Origin: Cristatella mucedo
Lineage: Eukaryota > Bryozoa > Phylactolaemata > Cristatellidae
Direction: 5' to 3'
NCBI GenBank assembly: GCA_009760855.2
Contig: WPIO01000114.1
Coordinates: 495,001-559,000 of the forward strand
DNA length: 64,000 nt
Shown one piece after another: positions 24,046 through 36,155 of the stretch. The notes under the pieces are model-generated. The model had not been told where the DNA came from. It saw only the letters and a list, made by a program, of their open reading frames with translations, and ran no database searches. The translations under genes were made by a program, and so were the position numbers. The stretch's first letter is position 1; the number at the start of each line of letters is the position of its first letter.

Positions 24046-25139
24046 TGCTCAGTAAATGACTGAAAGGAACCAACTTGGCGCTTGCAGACACAATAGCATA
24101 GCTCACTATGTGAATCCGTAATGCGAACCTTCCTTACCAACGCAGACTGAAAATACACTCTACAGTGGCAGTAGCATTAAGACCGTTGTGAAGGAAAAAC
24201 TGATGTTCCTCATCTTCAGCTTCGTCGTGTAGAGGAAGAGCGCTCGAGGGTCGTGGTTAAATAGCAACGACCAACTGAGCTCCTACTTTGCAGCTTATCC
24301 AGTTGGTTTTCACAGTGAATGCAGACTACACTTTCTGCTCAAAAGTGGTTTCAGGAATCGATGGATACCGGCGATCGATATTAAGGTAATCACAGCCGGG
24401 TAAAGTAAATGACTATTGTTGAGACCTTATTGACCGACGTTACTTGTAACAGTACCTTCGCATCGACTAAGCTGCCATTGTTGCTATTTCGGACTGCTTC
24501 GTAATGGCTCGTGATACGAGTAATGACGTATTTCCGATCCCAGTTAAGGATTAGAGTCTCATCGTCCTTGCCAGCAGTTGCTCTTCATCTACCGATTGAC
24601 CAGCTTTTCCATTACAGGGTGCACAAACTAGGTTCTTTTAGTGCAGTCGGCTAGCTTATCATCAACTAATAGAAAAATCGTAACAGCTTTAACGTACAAG
24701 ATTAGGTTACATCCAAAATTACTCTCGGGTACTGCGGTTCTAGGTTCCAGGTTTTCCCTGGATCACTCCCTCTAGGAACTCCATGTACTTAAATACTTAT
24801 CAGGTACTGCAATGAACAGTTTGCTACAGGGTGATGAAAACCCAAGTCGCAGCAATGGCAGTTACGGTAGCTGAGGGACTCATAACTATATTTTGACATA
24901 TAAGCTGTAGACATAATCTACATCAAGTCGTGCTGAGACAATAGGATAGGACGACCGTAAAGAATTAGTGCTATTCGCAGGCACGTTAAATGAGCGTGCA
25001 AAAAGAACTTACACATGTGTTCCCACAGACTACTGTTCGCTGAGCGGAATAACTTCCTTCAAAACAGATGTTCTATCGCACAAGGAGTTTCTTTTATTCA
25101 TTATCACAGTTTTTGAACGTCTTAGATAATGTACCTGTT
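24046..25139. other. Non-coding, paralogous to about 59490-60400
   Basis: Collinear with arm B at moderate similarity (landmark CCTCATCTTCAGCT at 24208 and 59640). Neither copy has a convincing open frame. Confidence 0.55.
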
Positions 25140-26440
25140 AGGCAAGTGCTTGGTTTATGACTAATTACGTGGCGGGCCTTATTGGTCAGCGTAAGAATTT
25201 TAGCTATGGTCATTTGATCAAGCAGAAGCCACGAAGCCGATTGCATTATAATTTAAATAATCAAGGAGAAGAATAATCGATTAGAAGAACAAAAGAGCTA
25301 AAGCATTTTCTAGCAACCATGATTGCGATTCATTAAGAATTTTAGCTAGCAGTTAGACTTGATGGCTGGCTGTTGAGGCTGTATTCTTTGTGCAACTTTC
25401 AGAAGTCAGGCAGCTGTCAAAGATCACAGGTAACTTCCTTACACACAGTGACAGTCGTACAAAAACATCGCCGACTGGATGCACAGTATTCCAGTCCAGC
25501 TATGCACCCAGGGCGGCTTTTACGATTAAGCAGTTCCTTTAAACCATCGTTGGGTTAAGGGAATTTGCCTACATTCAGGATTGAAAGCCTGGAAGACAAT
25601 CATTCAGTTTATCAGTAGCTTCGCCAGATTCCGATGGTATGCAGATGCTACTAGGTATCATCAGCATTAAACTGGCAGCTAATTCCCGAGCCCAATCACT
25701 TTTCCCGGAGGCTCAGATAAAAGGAGAACAGCAAGGGACCCAGGACAGGCCGTTAAAGAACTTTACTGGCGAATGATCTGGTGGGTGAGACTGTACTTCC
25801 CACACGGCATGGCTGTAAAAGAAGAAACAAGTACGACTCGAACCCCGCCAGTGCCTCGTCTTTCAGACCGACCGGTGTTAGCAATCTTTCGATTAGGTCA
25901 TCGTGATCGATATTAACGAAGGCGCTGATAGATCGAGCAGGGCTTGGCAGTTGTAGTCCCGTCACTGTTGTTTCATAAGATTTCATTGGCTACAAATCGA
26001 AGAGCGATTTGAATGGGGTGACTTCATTTAAATCCTCAATAAAAGTTTTCTGACAATAAATTATTCTTTTCAAACTGAGCTGCAAGCCAGGAGTTGAGAC
26101 AGTATTTACAAGAATTTTTGAAAAAAGGAAGAGGAATAGTTTTGTGATAGCTTGCTAGGACCTCTCAATGTGATAAAGGCTGCTTAAGTATCAGTCATGC
26201 GATTGGCGATTAGAAGCACGCTGTTAAAACCCGGTTTAATACTGAAACATACAAAATCTCCGTTAAGATTGGCCAAAGTTTGTGTCCCAGTAAAGACTAC
26301 AAAGGGGATGGTAGAGGATCTCCAAGATCTAAGCTCTGTTTAATCTAGCTTATTTAGATAGCCACCACGTCGCATGCAGAAGCCTCGGCAAATCTTTTAA
26401 GGTTGCGATCTCAACAATTAATTTAGTCGGAGGGTCTGTA
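25140..26440 (-). mobile_element. Old ACATT-type LINE, minus, decayed
   Basis: Minus-oriented remnants include a C-terminal domain stretch (25140-25330), the RT region around 25620-25760, and 'DEALAGFESYL' with 'IDHDDLIERLL' (25986-25810) corresponding to the palm motif and the following helix. Linker remnants run to about 26440. No frame is intact. Confidence 0.7.
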
Positions 26441-26514
26441 TGCAGGTAAAAATATGTGAAATTTAATTAGTGAAAAAATGCTGCAAGCATTTCAGCCGAG
26501 CCGGTTAATATCTG

Positions 26515-26940
26515 GTGAGTGAGGCGTCTCCGAGGTGGCGAGAAAAAACTCTACGCGGCCTTCAAAAATCATGTTCGGATCTGATTATCCGGACTTCAGT
26601 TGTCGATTCGATAAGCTGCACACAGCAGCACGAGCAGAAATGCAGCAATTTATTCGAGCTTTTATCTTCTCACCAGTACTTGGTCGCTATGGACGCAGTA
26701 AAAATGATGAAAACCTCAGCCAATAGAACTCAGCCAATAAAACTGGAGCCTCGATCGTTTGGAAATAATGCCTTCGATTGCTATTTAAAAAGATCACGAA
26801 CAGCTAAAGCAAAGATATATTCTCTATGTAGTCTATTTTCTGCCACCCATTCGGAAGCAGTAAAACAGGGAATGCCGTTACACGTCCTGCGTACATTTAT
26901 GGACAAACGAGTAGGTAAGTTAGTAAGTGAGGTCCTGTAA
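26515..26940 (+). other. Unrecognised 141-codon open frame
   Basis: A Met-to-stop frame with ordinary amino-acid composition and no motif I recognise. A weak donor-like GTAAG lies near its end (26914). No counterpart in the other arm was found to test conservation. It could be chance. Confidence 0.15.
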
Positions 26941-27282
26941 GCCACTGTCAGGTCATAACAATAACACGGTCATGCAGGTGCTTAGTGATGAAATGGCAGC
27001 ACACTCAGCCAGTCATCTTGATCCGGTCAGTGCTCAAAGAGCTAGAGTGATGATTGTTGTTGTTGGCTTGCACTCTCAGCTCATTTGCCATCACCTTAAT
27101 GATATTTTCTTGCTGAACTCCTCCTAACTTCAATCTGATCTCTATTGTGTCTCTCTCTAGGAACATGCAACATCACATTTACCCTTTATCCTACCGTATT
27201 TTTAAATAAATAGGACTTGCTTAGACAGCTTGTTTCTTCTTGCCTAGTGTGCCACATTGGCCTCCTGAAAGAAACCACTAAT

Positions 27283-27720
27283 AAAAATAATAATAACACG
27301 TTCGATATTAGACAATCAGAGAACCTAATCTTTTCCCGGCGCTTTAAATTTGCCGCAAGGGAAACACGATTGAGTGGTTAGTGGTATCATGCTCAATAAG
27401 CGGCAAAAATAATATGGCCAGAGGTGACATGCATAATGTAAGCATGCTAGTAAAGTTAGTGGCAACGTGCACCGTGTCAGCATGCACAAGCACATAAAAG
27501 ACGATTCAAACGGACCCACTAAATACCCGATAAATAAACGCTTTGTTAGTTTCTTTTTAAATATGGCCAAGTTAGGAGATGTCGCGACGAAAGTCGGCAG
27601 TGATTTCAAGGGGTTGGGAGAATATTGACTAAAGGCCCAGCCTCCAAACGAATTGAGGTTTGTACAAGGTATAGGTAAACAATTAGACTTAATTTTTTTG
27701 AGGTATAATTAAAAGATTAG
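27283..27720 (-). mobile_element. ATT-tail LINE fragment, minus
   Basis: AATAAT tail at 27283, decayed hairpin, 3' UTR, then the C-terminal coding end ('MKSLPTFVATSPNLAIFKKKL' region, 27609-27550, equivalent to the WNSLPT end of the polyprotein). Truncated upstream. Confidence 0.75.
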
Positions 27721-27866
27721 TTGCTCTAAAAGTTTTCCGACCCATGCTCCACTGCCTTAAACAAGTTCTAAAGTCTATGGTTTTCAGGGATTTCGCATTC
27801 ATTTCTGGAAATTTTGGCCTCTCTCCCATAAATGACCTCTACCTGTGGCGAACCTACATTATTTTG

Positions 27867-28385
27867 TCGCTCACTTTTAGGTCCCTTCATTCCATGGCTC
27901 CAGCCTATCTGTCAGATATACTACCCCATCAGGCCAAGCATCGTACCACCCGCTTTTCGGAATCCAACAGTCTAGAAATACCTCATACAAACCTTAAATC
28001 TTTTGGAGACCGTGCATTTAGTTCATATGATCCCAAAGCCTGGAACTCCCTCCCGACCTGCGTCAGAACATCCCCTGACCTGACCACATTTAAAAGGAAC
28101 CTAAAAACACACCGATTTAGGACAGCAGTTAGTGGGTCCCTATGATTCGTCCTTGATGTGCTTATCCGTGCTGACACTGTGCATGCTGCCACTAACCACA
28201 TTTGCATGCTGACCCTGTGCATGTCACCCCTAACCATATTATTCATTTCGTTTGTTTTTCAAGCATGATTTTACTTACCATTCAATTGCATTTCACTTTA
28301 CAGCAAATGTAAAGCGCCTAGAGAGAGAGATTAAGTTCTCCGAGGGCGCTTTATCAAGTGAATTATTATTATTATTATTATTATT
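27867..28385 (+). mobile_element. ATT-tail LINE fragment, plus, well preserved
   Basis: The C-terminal 90 or so codons are open from 27867 to the stop at 28143 ('TFRSLHSMAPAYLSDILPHQ', 'KAWNSLPTCVRTSPDLTTFK'), followed by the full 3' UTR, a perfect outer stem AAAGCGCC/GGGCGCTTT and (ATT)n. It lies head to head with the minus fragment at 27283-27720. It is one of the best 3' references in the window. Confidence 0.9.
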
Positions 28386-28552
28386 CAACCGCACAGACAT
28401 TCATATGTATCTTGCCGTTATAGGTTTATGAGATTTCGTTCCGTGAAGTCATGCTATTATATTAGTGTTGGCTGTTTGCCTGCCGGGTTCTTATAGCTTG
28501 GTTCATTTAATACTAAAAATAATTCATTGGAGACCTAAGAAAACCAAAGCTT

Positions 28553-28762
28553 CATGTAATGTAATGTAATGTAATGTATCTCCGTCAGTAACTCCACAAA
28601 GTCATAAAGACCATGTGGGTGTTATGCAGGAGAGTTTTGTATAGCGCACTCATAGCCTAAGCGGCTTTCGGTACGCATTCGGTAGCCAACAGACTTCGTC
28701 TCACGCAACAAAGAGAAAGTGGGAAGCATAGCAGAGTTAGGAGAGCAGTTGAGGTAGTGAGG
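28553..28762 (-). mobile_element. ACATT-tail LINE 3' end, minus
   Basis: An ATGTA repeat tail followed by the 3' UTR and the last codons of the C-terminal domain. It is nearly identical to 13645-13830 and ends abruptly at 28762. A recent, strongly 5'-truncated insertion. Confidence 0.9.
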
Positions 28763-29397
28763 TAGTTAGTGCAGGCTCTCTATTTTGTTAACCCTGGCTC
28801 AATTACGAGCTTTGAATAAATTAGAACTGATTAAAAAAGAAGGCAAAAACACATAACCAAACACTCAGGGGTGGTTGTTTACAGAATTAAGTACAACTGG
28901 AAAGATCGCTAGAAAATAGGTAAGGCAGCTAAAGTCAGTAGCAATTAAACAAGCTTTCGCTAGGGCAAAGGGGAAGTATATCAGCTTCATGGTACCTTCA
29001 TGAAAGTGAGCCGTTGAGTGATCGGCTGTCTTGATTTTCACCAGCAGCGACCGCTGGGCACTAAATTCATTAAGTGCAGCAACGCATTTACCTCTCAATG
29101 TAATTTTCAAACATATAAACCATGCATCCGATGAGCTTTAACTAACGCTTTCCGGATAATGCAACTTTCTAAAGGCACAAATAACGCACTTTGAGCCTTA
29201 GTCACAAACCGCGATCAGACTAAAAAACATGCTGCATTCAACAGGTGTCAGTGTGTAGGGGTGATGGCGGTGCAATGGCTGTGCGACGAAGAACAAGCAC
29301 CCGCAAGTGAGTTGTGGGACAGACTACGATGACTGTGCTGTATCATACGAAAGCCTCGCAAGTGAGCAAGCGTAGCCGTCGTGCGTGCTGCTCCGGA
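28763..29397. other. Non-coding spacer between the duplication arms
   Basis: No gene. The end of this stretch (29230-29397) leads into the sequence that matches the window's first base, so its arm A counterpart would lie left of the window. Confidence 0.5.
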
Positions 29398-30778
29398 GCA
29401 GGTGGTGATAAGAGATAAGAGAGTGGATAGCGTGCCTACAGGCCGACGCACAGGGCAGAAGTGAATCGAGTGCCAAGGTTAGGCCAGGTGCAGGCATGGA
29501 GCGCTCCGGTTGTGCAGAGTTGACGGCTAGGGGCGGAGCCCCTAGCCGACAACTGATGATGAACTGAAGGATGGTGATGAGAAGCCCACAAGTGTCCCGT
29601 AAACTAAGCAAATCGCTACAGAAAATGTGCGAAATTTAGCACGAGTTACATAACAACCAAGATAGAAAGTTCGAGCTGCCAAGAATGGATTGTAAGGATG
29701 GTAGTCTGCATTTCTAGTAAAGCTGCTGGACAGCGGGGCAGGGCTGTATGCTCCAGTACGTGATAGTCCAGTACTGGTACGTGATTAAATCAAGTGGTAC
29801 GTGCTAATTGGTTGCCGGTGCTTTTGACAAAGTTAAGTGGCAGCCATAGCACTGGTATTTGTAATTGGCTTGAGGCCCTGCAAGGGCACGTCCTTCTTTC
29901 ATAAAAGGACAGTACCCAAATGTTTTAGTCGCAGCGAGATATGATTACACAAACTGTGCCACAACCTCATCCCCCTGTCTGACAGCAACTGAGATTGAAT
30001 ACTATTGTAAAGAAATGCAGCCGAAGCTAATTTTGGTTAGCTGTAGGAGCGAGTAGCTCCTGCAGACGTGGGCAATCCAAAAAAGCCGCTCAATAACTAT
30101 GAACTCGTCCGGATGAACTATCATTGATCAATGATATATTGGTGCGTCCTTGCCGAATATGTAGCTTTTAGATCTCAAGGTACTTCAAGGTGTATTTTTC
30201 GGACTCCTTAGCTATCGTGCACCCTTACAAATATCTACTCTTACCAAAAAAAACCTGCGAATCGACTTCGTTCTGACAGTAAATAGAGGCGAAATGTTCT
30301 GCTAAGGTGCAGTTCTGCTAAAAACCAGTCGACACCAGCGCTCAATATTTATGCAATCGCATCCAGATAAAGAAACTATATATTTTATAGGCTATATCTA
30401 CGATGTTACTACTCATACCTGCACTCTATCGTTGACTAACTGCGATTTTTGCTGCTGATGAACGCTTATTAGTGGACCGGAATAAAAGGGATTGAGTATT
30501 GGAAAGAATTTTTTAAATTCAGACTCCCAACGACCTTCAATCTTCTGGCCATGACGTATTGATTATGCAGCCGGTCTATTGCAGATCGCTCCATCTCGGT
30601 TTGCTAAGCTCACCCAATGGTGCCATCAGCTAGCTGAAGATCAACCAGGTGAAATCTTGGAAACAGTAATTAAGTGTGCAGTGAATTAATTTCATAATTC
30701 AGTCTCAAGTGTCCTAATTTCAAATCCTAGCTTTTCTAGAATAATTTTGAGTTAATAATTTTTATAACCTTGTGGTAA
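29398..30778. other. Non-coding left end of duplication arm B
   Basis: Collinear with 1-1330. It holds about 120 bp after 29940 that arm A lacks, and lacks the CAGTACC array of arm A. No coding evidence. Confidence 0.7.
29519..29553. repeat. 35-bp near-perfect palindrome
   Basis: Sixteen-base arms (GTTGACGGCTAGGGGC and GCCCCTAGCCGACAAC, one mismatch) around a three-base GGA centre, able to form a hairpin or cruciform. Arm A keeps only the first arm and centre (117-138), in the version that would pair without mismatch. Confidence 0.85.
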
Positions 30779-32345
30779 TTGGATAGATTATCTCTGCTTG
30801 TTTTGCTCGATCTTTTGGCAGCTTTTGATACTATCGATCACAAAGTTCGTCTAGAGCACTTCTCTTCTCGCCTGGGCATCACTGGCACTGCTCTCCAATG
30901 GTTCCTGTCCTATCTCAGTGGGAGACTCCAGAGTTTTGACGTGAATAGACAAAGATCATCTGAGGTACCTCTGAAATATAGGGTACTTCAGGGCTCCGTG
31001 CTAGGCCCGGTTCTTTTCACGGTTTATACTCTCCTTCTTGCTTATGTGATTGACAAGCATAATCTAGGGTTTCACTTCTATGCGGATGACACTCAGTTGT
31101 ACCTTTGCTTTGATCCCTCCCAGCCTTCGAGCACCTCAAATTCTCTAAACTCACTAGCTGCATGTATTGATGACATCGGCACATAGATGACAGAAAATTT
31201 TCTAAAAGTAAACGATGATAAAACTAACTTGCTAGTTATGGGCAAACCCAGTGTGATTCAGAAATGGGAAAGGCTGACTCTCAAAATTGGCTCTGCCAGC
31301 ATATCTCCTGTTGAATCAGCTCGAAATCTAGGTGTCATGTTCTAAAGTGACCTCTCGTTAGACGACCATATCAGCTCCACAGTCAAATCTGCCTACTTTC
31401 AGCTACACAACATTGCTAAAATATTCGGGCATGTTTAGACAAGGATACCACGTTTAAGTTGGTCCATGCATTCGTGTCATCCCGTCTCGACTTCTGCAAC
31501 TCACTGCTCACTACCCTATCGGCATGTGCGATCAGGCGATTGCAGCTGGTGCAAAACTCCACAGCTTGGCTTGTCTGTCGTGAGGGTACCAGTTGCAACG
31601 TCGAACCGCTTCTCGCCGACCTGCATTAGCTACCCGTCAAGCAACGGATAGACTTCAAGATTTTTCGCTCAGTTTTAGGTCACTTCATTCTTTGGCTCCA
31701 GCCTATCTCTCAGATATACTCACCCACCAGGCCAAGTGTCGTACCACCCGCTTTTCGGAATCCAACAGTCTACCAATACCTCGTACAAAACTCAAATTCT
31801 TTGGAGACCGTGCATTTAGGTCGTATGCTCCCAAAGCCTGGAATTCACTCCCGACTTGTGTCGGAACATCCCCTGACTTAAACCTAGCTGCTTAAACAGC
31901 CTCTTTTTGTATAGTGACAGAAGAGCCTTTACGGCTATCACCACTGCTTGCAGGGGCGATAAAGGATCGCTCACCACAGGAATCGAACCCACGACCTCGG
32001 GACCGAGGTCATGAAAGCAACCGCCTTACCTAGTGTGACATTACGGCTCACCACTTGATCATATTTAAAAAGAACTTAATAACACACATATTTAGGACAG
32101 CATTTAGTGGGTCCCTCTGATTCGTCCTTCATGTGGTCATGAGTGCTGACACTGTGCATGCTGCTTTAACCGCATATGCATGCTGACCCTATGCATGTCA
32201 CCCCTAACAATGTTCTTCACGTTGTTCATCAAGCATGATATTACTCACCATTCAACTGCATTTCCCATTGCAGCAAATGTAAAGCCCCCAGGAAGAGATT
32301 GAGTTCTCTGAGGGCGCTTTATCAAGTGCATTAATATTGTTATTA
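30779..32345 (+). mobile_element. ATT-tail LINE, arm B copy, with nested SINE1
   Basis: RT palm is readable: 'LLDLLAAFDTIDH' (30799-30837), 'LQGSVLGPVLF' (30987-31019, with Leu in place of the usual Pro of PQGS) and '[10 protein letters not shown]' (31076-31105). The C-terminal domain (31200-31880) has stops. The 3' UTR, hairpin and ATT tail follow a SINE1 insertion at 31880-32052. It is the paralogue of 1374-2273. The left target duplication seen in arm A is missing here, so the 5' boundary has been rearranged in one arm. Confidence 0.9.
31880..32052 (-). mobile_element. SINE1 inserted in the arm B LINE
   Basis: Full-length minus copy with A box, B box (GGGTTCGATTCC) and both body hairpins. 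Flanked by ACTT (31876-31879 and 32053-32056). The arm A LINE is continuous at the same point (about 1968-1972, CTGACTTGATC), a clear pre-insertion site. Confidence 0.92.
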
Positions 32346-33688
32346 TTATTATTAAACGACTAAGTGTTCGCTACATTCGCTCCATTCCTCAGCAGCTGTA
32401 ACTGCCGTTTTGGTTGCTCGATCACATGTTGTGGGGCAATAAAGGCAATCTAGGCTAAAGGACGTCGGATAAACCTAGGTGTGCTGTGGCAGCCAGCAGG
32501 GTAAGACGGCCGGAAACGATTTCCAAGTTTAAGGTGAAATGAGGGTTTCCAACAGATGTTTTCAAAAGAGTTACCTTACAGATTGCAATCTGCTTAGCGA
32601 AATAGCAGCCGTCGAAGATAATTTTCCTTGAAGCAAGATTACGACTCTGAGCGGAACGACGATGAGGGTGATTTCAAACTTTTCCAGATGGATTTAATAT
32701 CATCATGGAATAATGGCAGCGGATGGTCTGGATTTATTGCTCCCCAAATTCCGTGTTTTAGTATGGTTTTCGCTGTTATAGTATTTCTGTGGCTAAATCT
32801 ACTCCCAGCGAACGTTGCGACAGAGCCTGACTATTCCGCATACAAATATAAAATCTTCAAACATACACCCATCATCGTGGAATTTTTTGGGTTCTACTGT
32901 TTTGAAATTTATTTACTTATGAGTGCTGATCCCGTGCATGTCACCACTAACAGTAAATGCATGTTTGCATTATGCCTGGTAAAAAACTAAGCATACTGTA
33001 CATGTTGACACCACAAAATTTAACGACCAACGACGTATTCATACTTTGCATTCATTCAGGCTCTCACAGTGCTACAAAAGAGAATTTGTTTAATTGAACT
33101 GAAATCCCTGTAGGGGAAAGTCGGCATGACCAAATAACTTCAGATTTCAACTTTCGAGCGAGAAAATTAAAATAAAAAGCATTGCTTCCCTATGAAAATA
33201 TTTTGGACAGATTTTAGTAATACAGCACTCAGTACGACGGGTCGTGATTGCTGGGACACATATTTTATAAAGTCCAGGCAGCAAACAAAAGAAAAGTAAT
33301 GTTCATCTAAAAGCATCTGCACTGAGCAAAGATCCTGAATTCTGGCCTTTGACTGAAACTGCTTTAGTAGGATCAAGCAGCTTTCAGTGTGTCCTTTACT
33401 AAATCCGCTTGCTCGATCAAAGTAAATCTATTCCATATCTGCTGTACGCTGGAGTAATAATATAAGGTAAGTGAAAAACGAAGCTAGACGATCACCAATC
33501 AAGGGTCGTTTGAATGGCTATCGTACATAACAACCACCTCAAGTCGGTTACAAGAGGAAATGTTTAAGAAGCCGAATTGGTGACATTCATGATCAAGGCT
33601 GTTTGTAGCTTCTATTCATCGCTGTAAAGGCTTTCAGATAAAGTGTCTTTATGTTCTGTTGGAGATCGTACTGTAGAAGAAAATTCAT
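32346..33688. other. Intergenic, paralogous to 2274-3733
   Basis: No gene. Similar to arm A apart from a deletion near 33050. The frame at 32628-32990 is longer than its arm A counterpart (2548-2763), but the two diverge in reading frame and look non-coding. Confidence 0.6.
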
Positions 33689-33719
33689 TAAGAGAGAAAT
33701 AGAGAGAGGGAGAGAGAGA

Positions 33720-33778
<59 letters not shown>
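33689..33778. repeat. (GA)n microsatellite, arm B
   Basis: About 90 bp of GA repeats at the position of the 230-bp array in arm A. Homology between the arms breaks at its right edge. Confidence 0.95.
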
Positions 33779-33779
<1 letters not shown>

Positions 33780-34789
33780 ATATTTACATAAACAGAAGAA
33801 CAGTGCATGCATCCATTGACTTTTATTGTCCGTTTTTTTCCAGTTTTCCCCTCCCCTTTCCGTATCTGCTACACCTTAACGTTAGTCGCAGGAATAATTT
33901 GTTTATCTAATGTTGGTACTGACATATTTGACGCAGCTGGCAGTGAAGCCCCTGACGGAAATGAAGCCGAATAGGCAATTGCTCTAGAAATTGGGGTTTT
34001 TCAGCAAGACTATTACGGAGTACTCAGCGTGTTCCTTAATTAAATTCTTAAGTTATCAAAATGATTAAAATGAAGTAACTCGACGGAAGCATCATACATT
34101 AGACCAGATTTAGTGTTCGGAAACCTCGAATCAAAATCTGCAGGAAATAGCTAAATTTGTAAGAGACTAGCCAAATGCTGGCTATATCTGCATAACATTA
34201 GATAAAAAGAAGAAAACAATTTAATTATAATGTGGAAAAAGTAGAAAATCCGCACACAATCTTCCTAAGAGAGGTCTAACTATATGCAAATTCTGCACAT
34301 GAAAAGTAAAAAATACACGGAAAAAAATAAAAAAGTGCACAGACAAGTGGAAATCACCTAATAAAAACGCAAACACTATTTAAAAAAATTATTAATATTA
34401 GATAAATTGCCGCTTTTGTCGCAATGAAGGTAGTTTAAAATGAAAAGTTTAATATAATATGAAATCTCTAGCACAGTCTTGATTCGTCACTTTTGAAGCA
34501 GCACAAACAAGCTTTGAGCGATAGCAGCCCGAGGATTTCTATGTCTTCTTGTGCAGCGAGATGGGCCTATCTCTCGCTGGAAGCCCAATCACGTAAAGGA
34601 CATGGCAGTCACGGATTGAGTGCCACACCTGCCGAGGAGACGGCTCGGCCAGAGCATAGAGTGCATTTCTGGCAGCCACCGGGAGACGTTCTGCAGATTG
34701 TTGCTGCTGTGCTCCTGCAGATTCTAGAAAGTAGAGGTCAAGGTTGAGGCTGGGCAACCAGACTGCTATGCACCAGATCCTGGCTATTA
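33779..34789. other. Arm B-specific AT-rich sequence
   Basis: It has no match in arm A. A-rich stretches (34200-34450) and no gene. The GC-richer 34500-34760 has short frames on both strands but no motif. Confidence 0.45.
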
Positions 34790-34850
34790 GCTTACGCCTG
34801 GAGCTCCCTCCCGAACTGCGTTAAAACATCCCCTGACCTGACCATATTTA

Positions 34851-35661
34851 TAAAAATGATAATATTCATGCACTTGATAAAGCGCCCTCAGAGAACTTAA
34901 TTTAGGCGCTTTACATTTGCTACGAAGGGAAATGTAATTAAATGGTGAGTAAAATCATGCTTGATGAACGAACAAAATGAATAACATGGTTAGGGGTGAC
35001 ATGCACAGGGTCAGCATGCAAATGTGGTTAGTGGCAGCATGCACAGTGTCAGCACGCATAAGAACATGAAGGACGAATCACAGGTACCAACTAAATGCTA
35101 TCCAAAATAGGTGTGTTTTCTAATTCTTTTTAAATGTGGTCAGGTCAGGGGATGTTCTGACACAGGTCGGGAGGCAGTTCCAGGCTTTGGGAGCATATGA
35201 ACTAAATGCACGGTCTCCATAGAATTTGAGGTTTGTACGGGGTATTTGTAGATTGTTGGATTCCAAAAAGCGGGCGGTACAATGCTTGGCCTGATGGGGG
35301 AGTATATCTGAGAGATAGGCTGGAGCCAAAGAACGAAGTGACCTAAAAGTGAGCGGCAAAACCTTGAAGTCAATCCGTCGCTTGACAGGTAGCAAGTGAA
35401 GGTCGGCGAGAAGTGGATTAATGTGGCAACTGCGACGCTCACGACAGACAAGCCTAGATGGGGATTTTTGCACCAGCTGCAATCGCCTGATCGCACATGC
35501 CGGTAGGCCAGCGAGCAGTGAGTTGCAGAAGTCGAGACGGGATGTCACGAATGAATGGATCAATTTAGATGTGGTTTCCTTATCTAAACAAGCCCGAATT
35601 TTACCAATGTTATGAAGCTGAAAATAGGCAGATTTGAATGGGGAGCTGATATGGTCGTCTA
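34851..35661 (-). mobile_element. ATT-tail LINE, minus, inserted in its own family
   Basis: Contains the 3' tail, hairpin and UTR, and the C-terminal domain as one long open frame (35665-35120) with 'SRLDFCNSLLAGLP', 'LLPVKRRIDFKV' and 'KAWNCLPTCVRTSPDL'. Flanked by ATATTTA (34844-34850) and ACATTTA (35662-35668), a near-perfect target duplication. It is the longest intact C-terminal frame of this family here (about 180 codons). Confidence 0.9.
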
Positions 35662-35761
35662 ACATTTAAAAAGAACTTAAAAAAACACCTGTTTAGAACA
35701 GCATTTAGTGTGTCCCTGTGATTTGTCCTTCATGTGCTTATGCACGCTGACACTGTGCATG

Positions 35762-35950
35762 AATAAAATAAAATAAATACTAGCTGATTTGTCAGCCTAT
35801 TTTTGCATAGCAACAGAAGAGCCTTTATGGCTATCGCCACCACTTGCAGTGGCGATGAAGAATCGCCCACTACAGGATTCGAACCCACAACCTCGGGCCG
35901 AGGTCGTGAAAAGCAACCGCCTTACCTTGTGAGCCATTACGGCTAACCAA
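35762..35950 (-). mobile_element. SINE1 in the plus LINE fragment
   Basis: Minus copy with an A-rich tail at the left (AATAAAATAAAATAAAT), both body hairpins (CCACTTGCAGTGG), a B box (GGGTTCGAATCC, the canonical form) and an A-box region. It splits GTGCATG from CTGCCACTAACC of the LINE UTR. Confidence 0.9.
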
Positions 35951-36155
35951 ATGCTGCCACTAACCACATTTGCATGCTGACCCTGTGCACTTCACCCCTA
36001 ACCATGTTATTCATTTTGTTTGTTTATCAAGCATGATATCACTCACCATTCAATTGCATTTCCCTTTGCAGCAAATGTAAAGCACTTAGAGAGAGAGATT
36101 GAGTTCTCTGATGGTGCTTTATCAAGTGCATTATTATTACTGTTTTTATTATTAT

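Larger units (their letters stand above)
34790..36155 (+). mobile_element. ATT-tail LINE fragment, split by a LINE and a SINE1
   Basis: The plus copy begins in the C-terminal coding end ('WSSLPNCVKTSPDLTIF' equivalent at 34793-34850), continues at 35662-35761, then at 35951-36155 with the hairpin and an ATT run. Two insertions interrupt it: a minus ATT-tail LINE (34851-35661) and a SINE1 (35762-35950). Confidence 0.85.

Noticed and set aside
26515-26940. 141-codon frame as a confident gene
   Set aside because: No domain or conservation evidence; kept only as a low-confidence entry.
35762-35950. tRNA gene suggested by good A and B boxes
   Set aside because: It has no acceptor-stem closure, is followed by the SINE1 body and tail, and recurs as a dispersed family.
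34851-36155. Single LINE with a twin-priming 5' inversion
   Set aside because: Both orientations contain the same 3' UTR and hairpin, and the minus part has its own target duplication, so there are two separate insertions.
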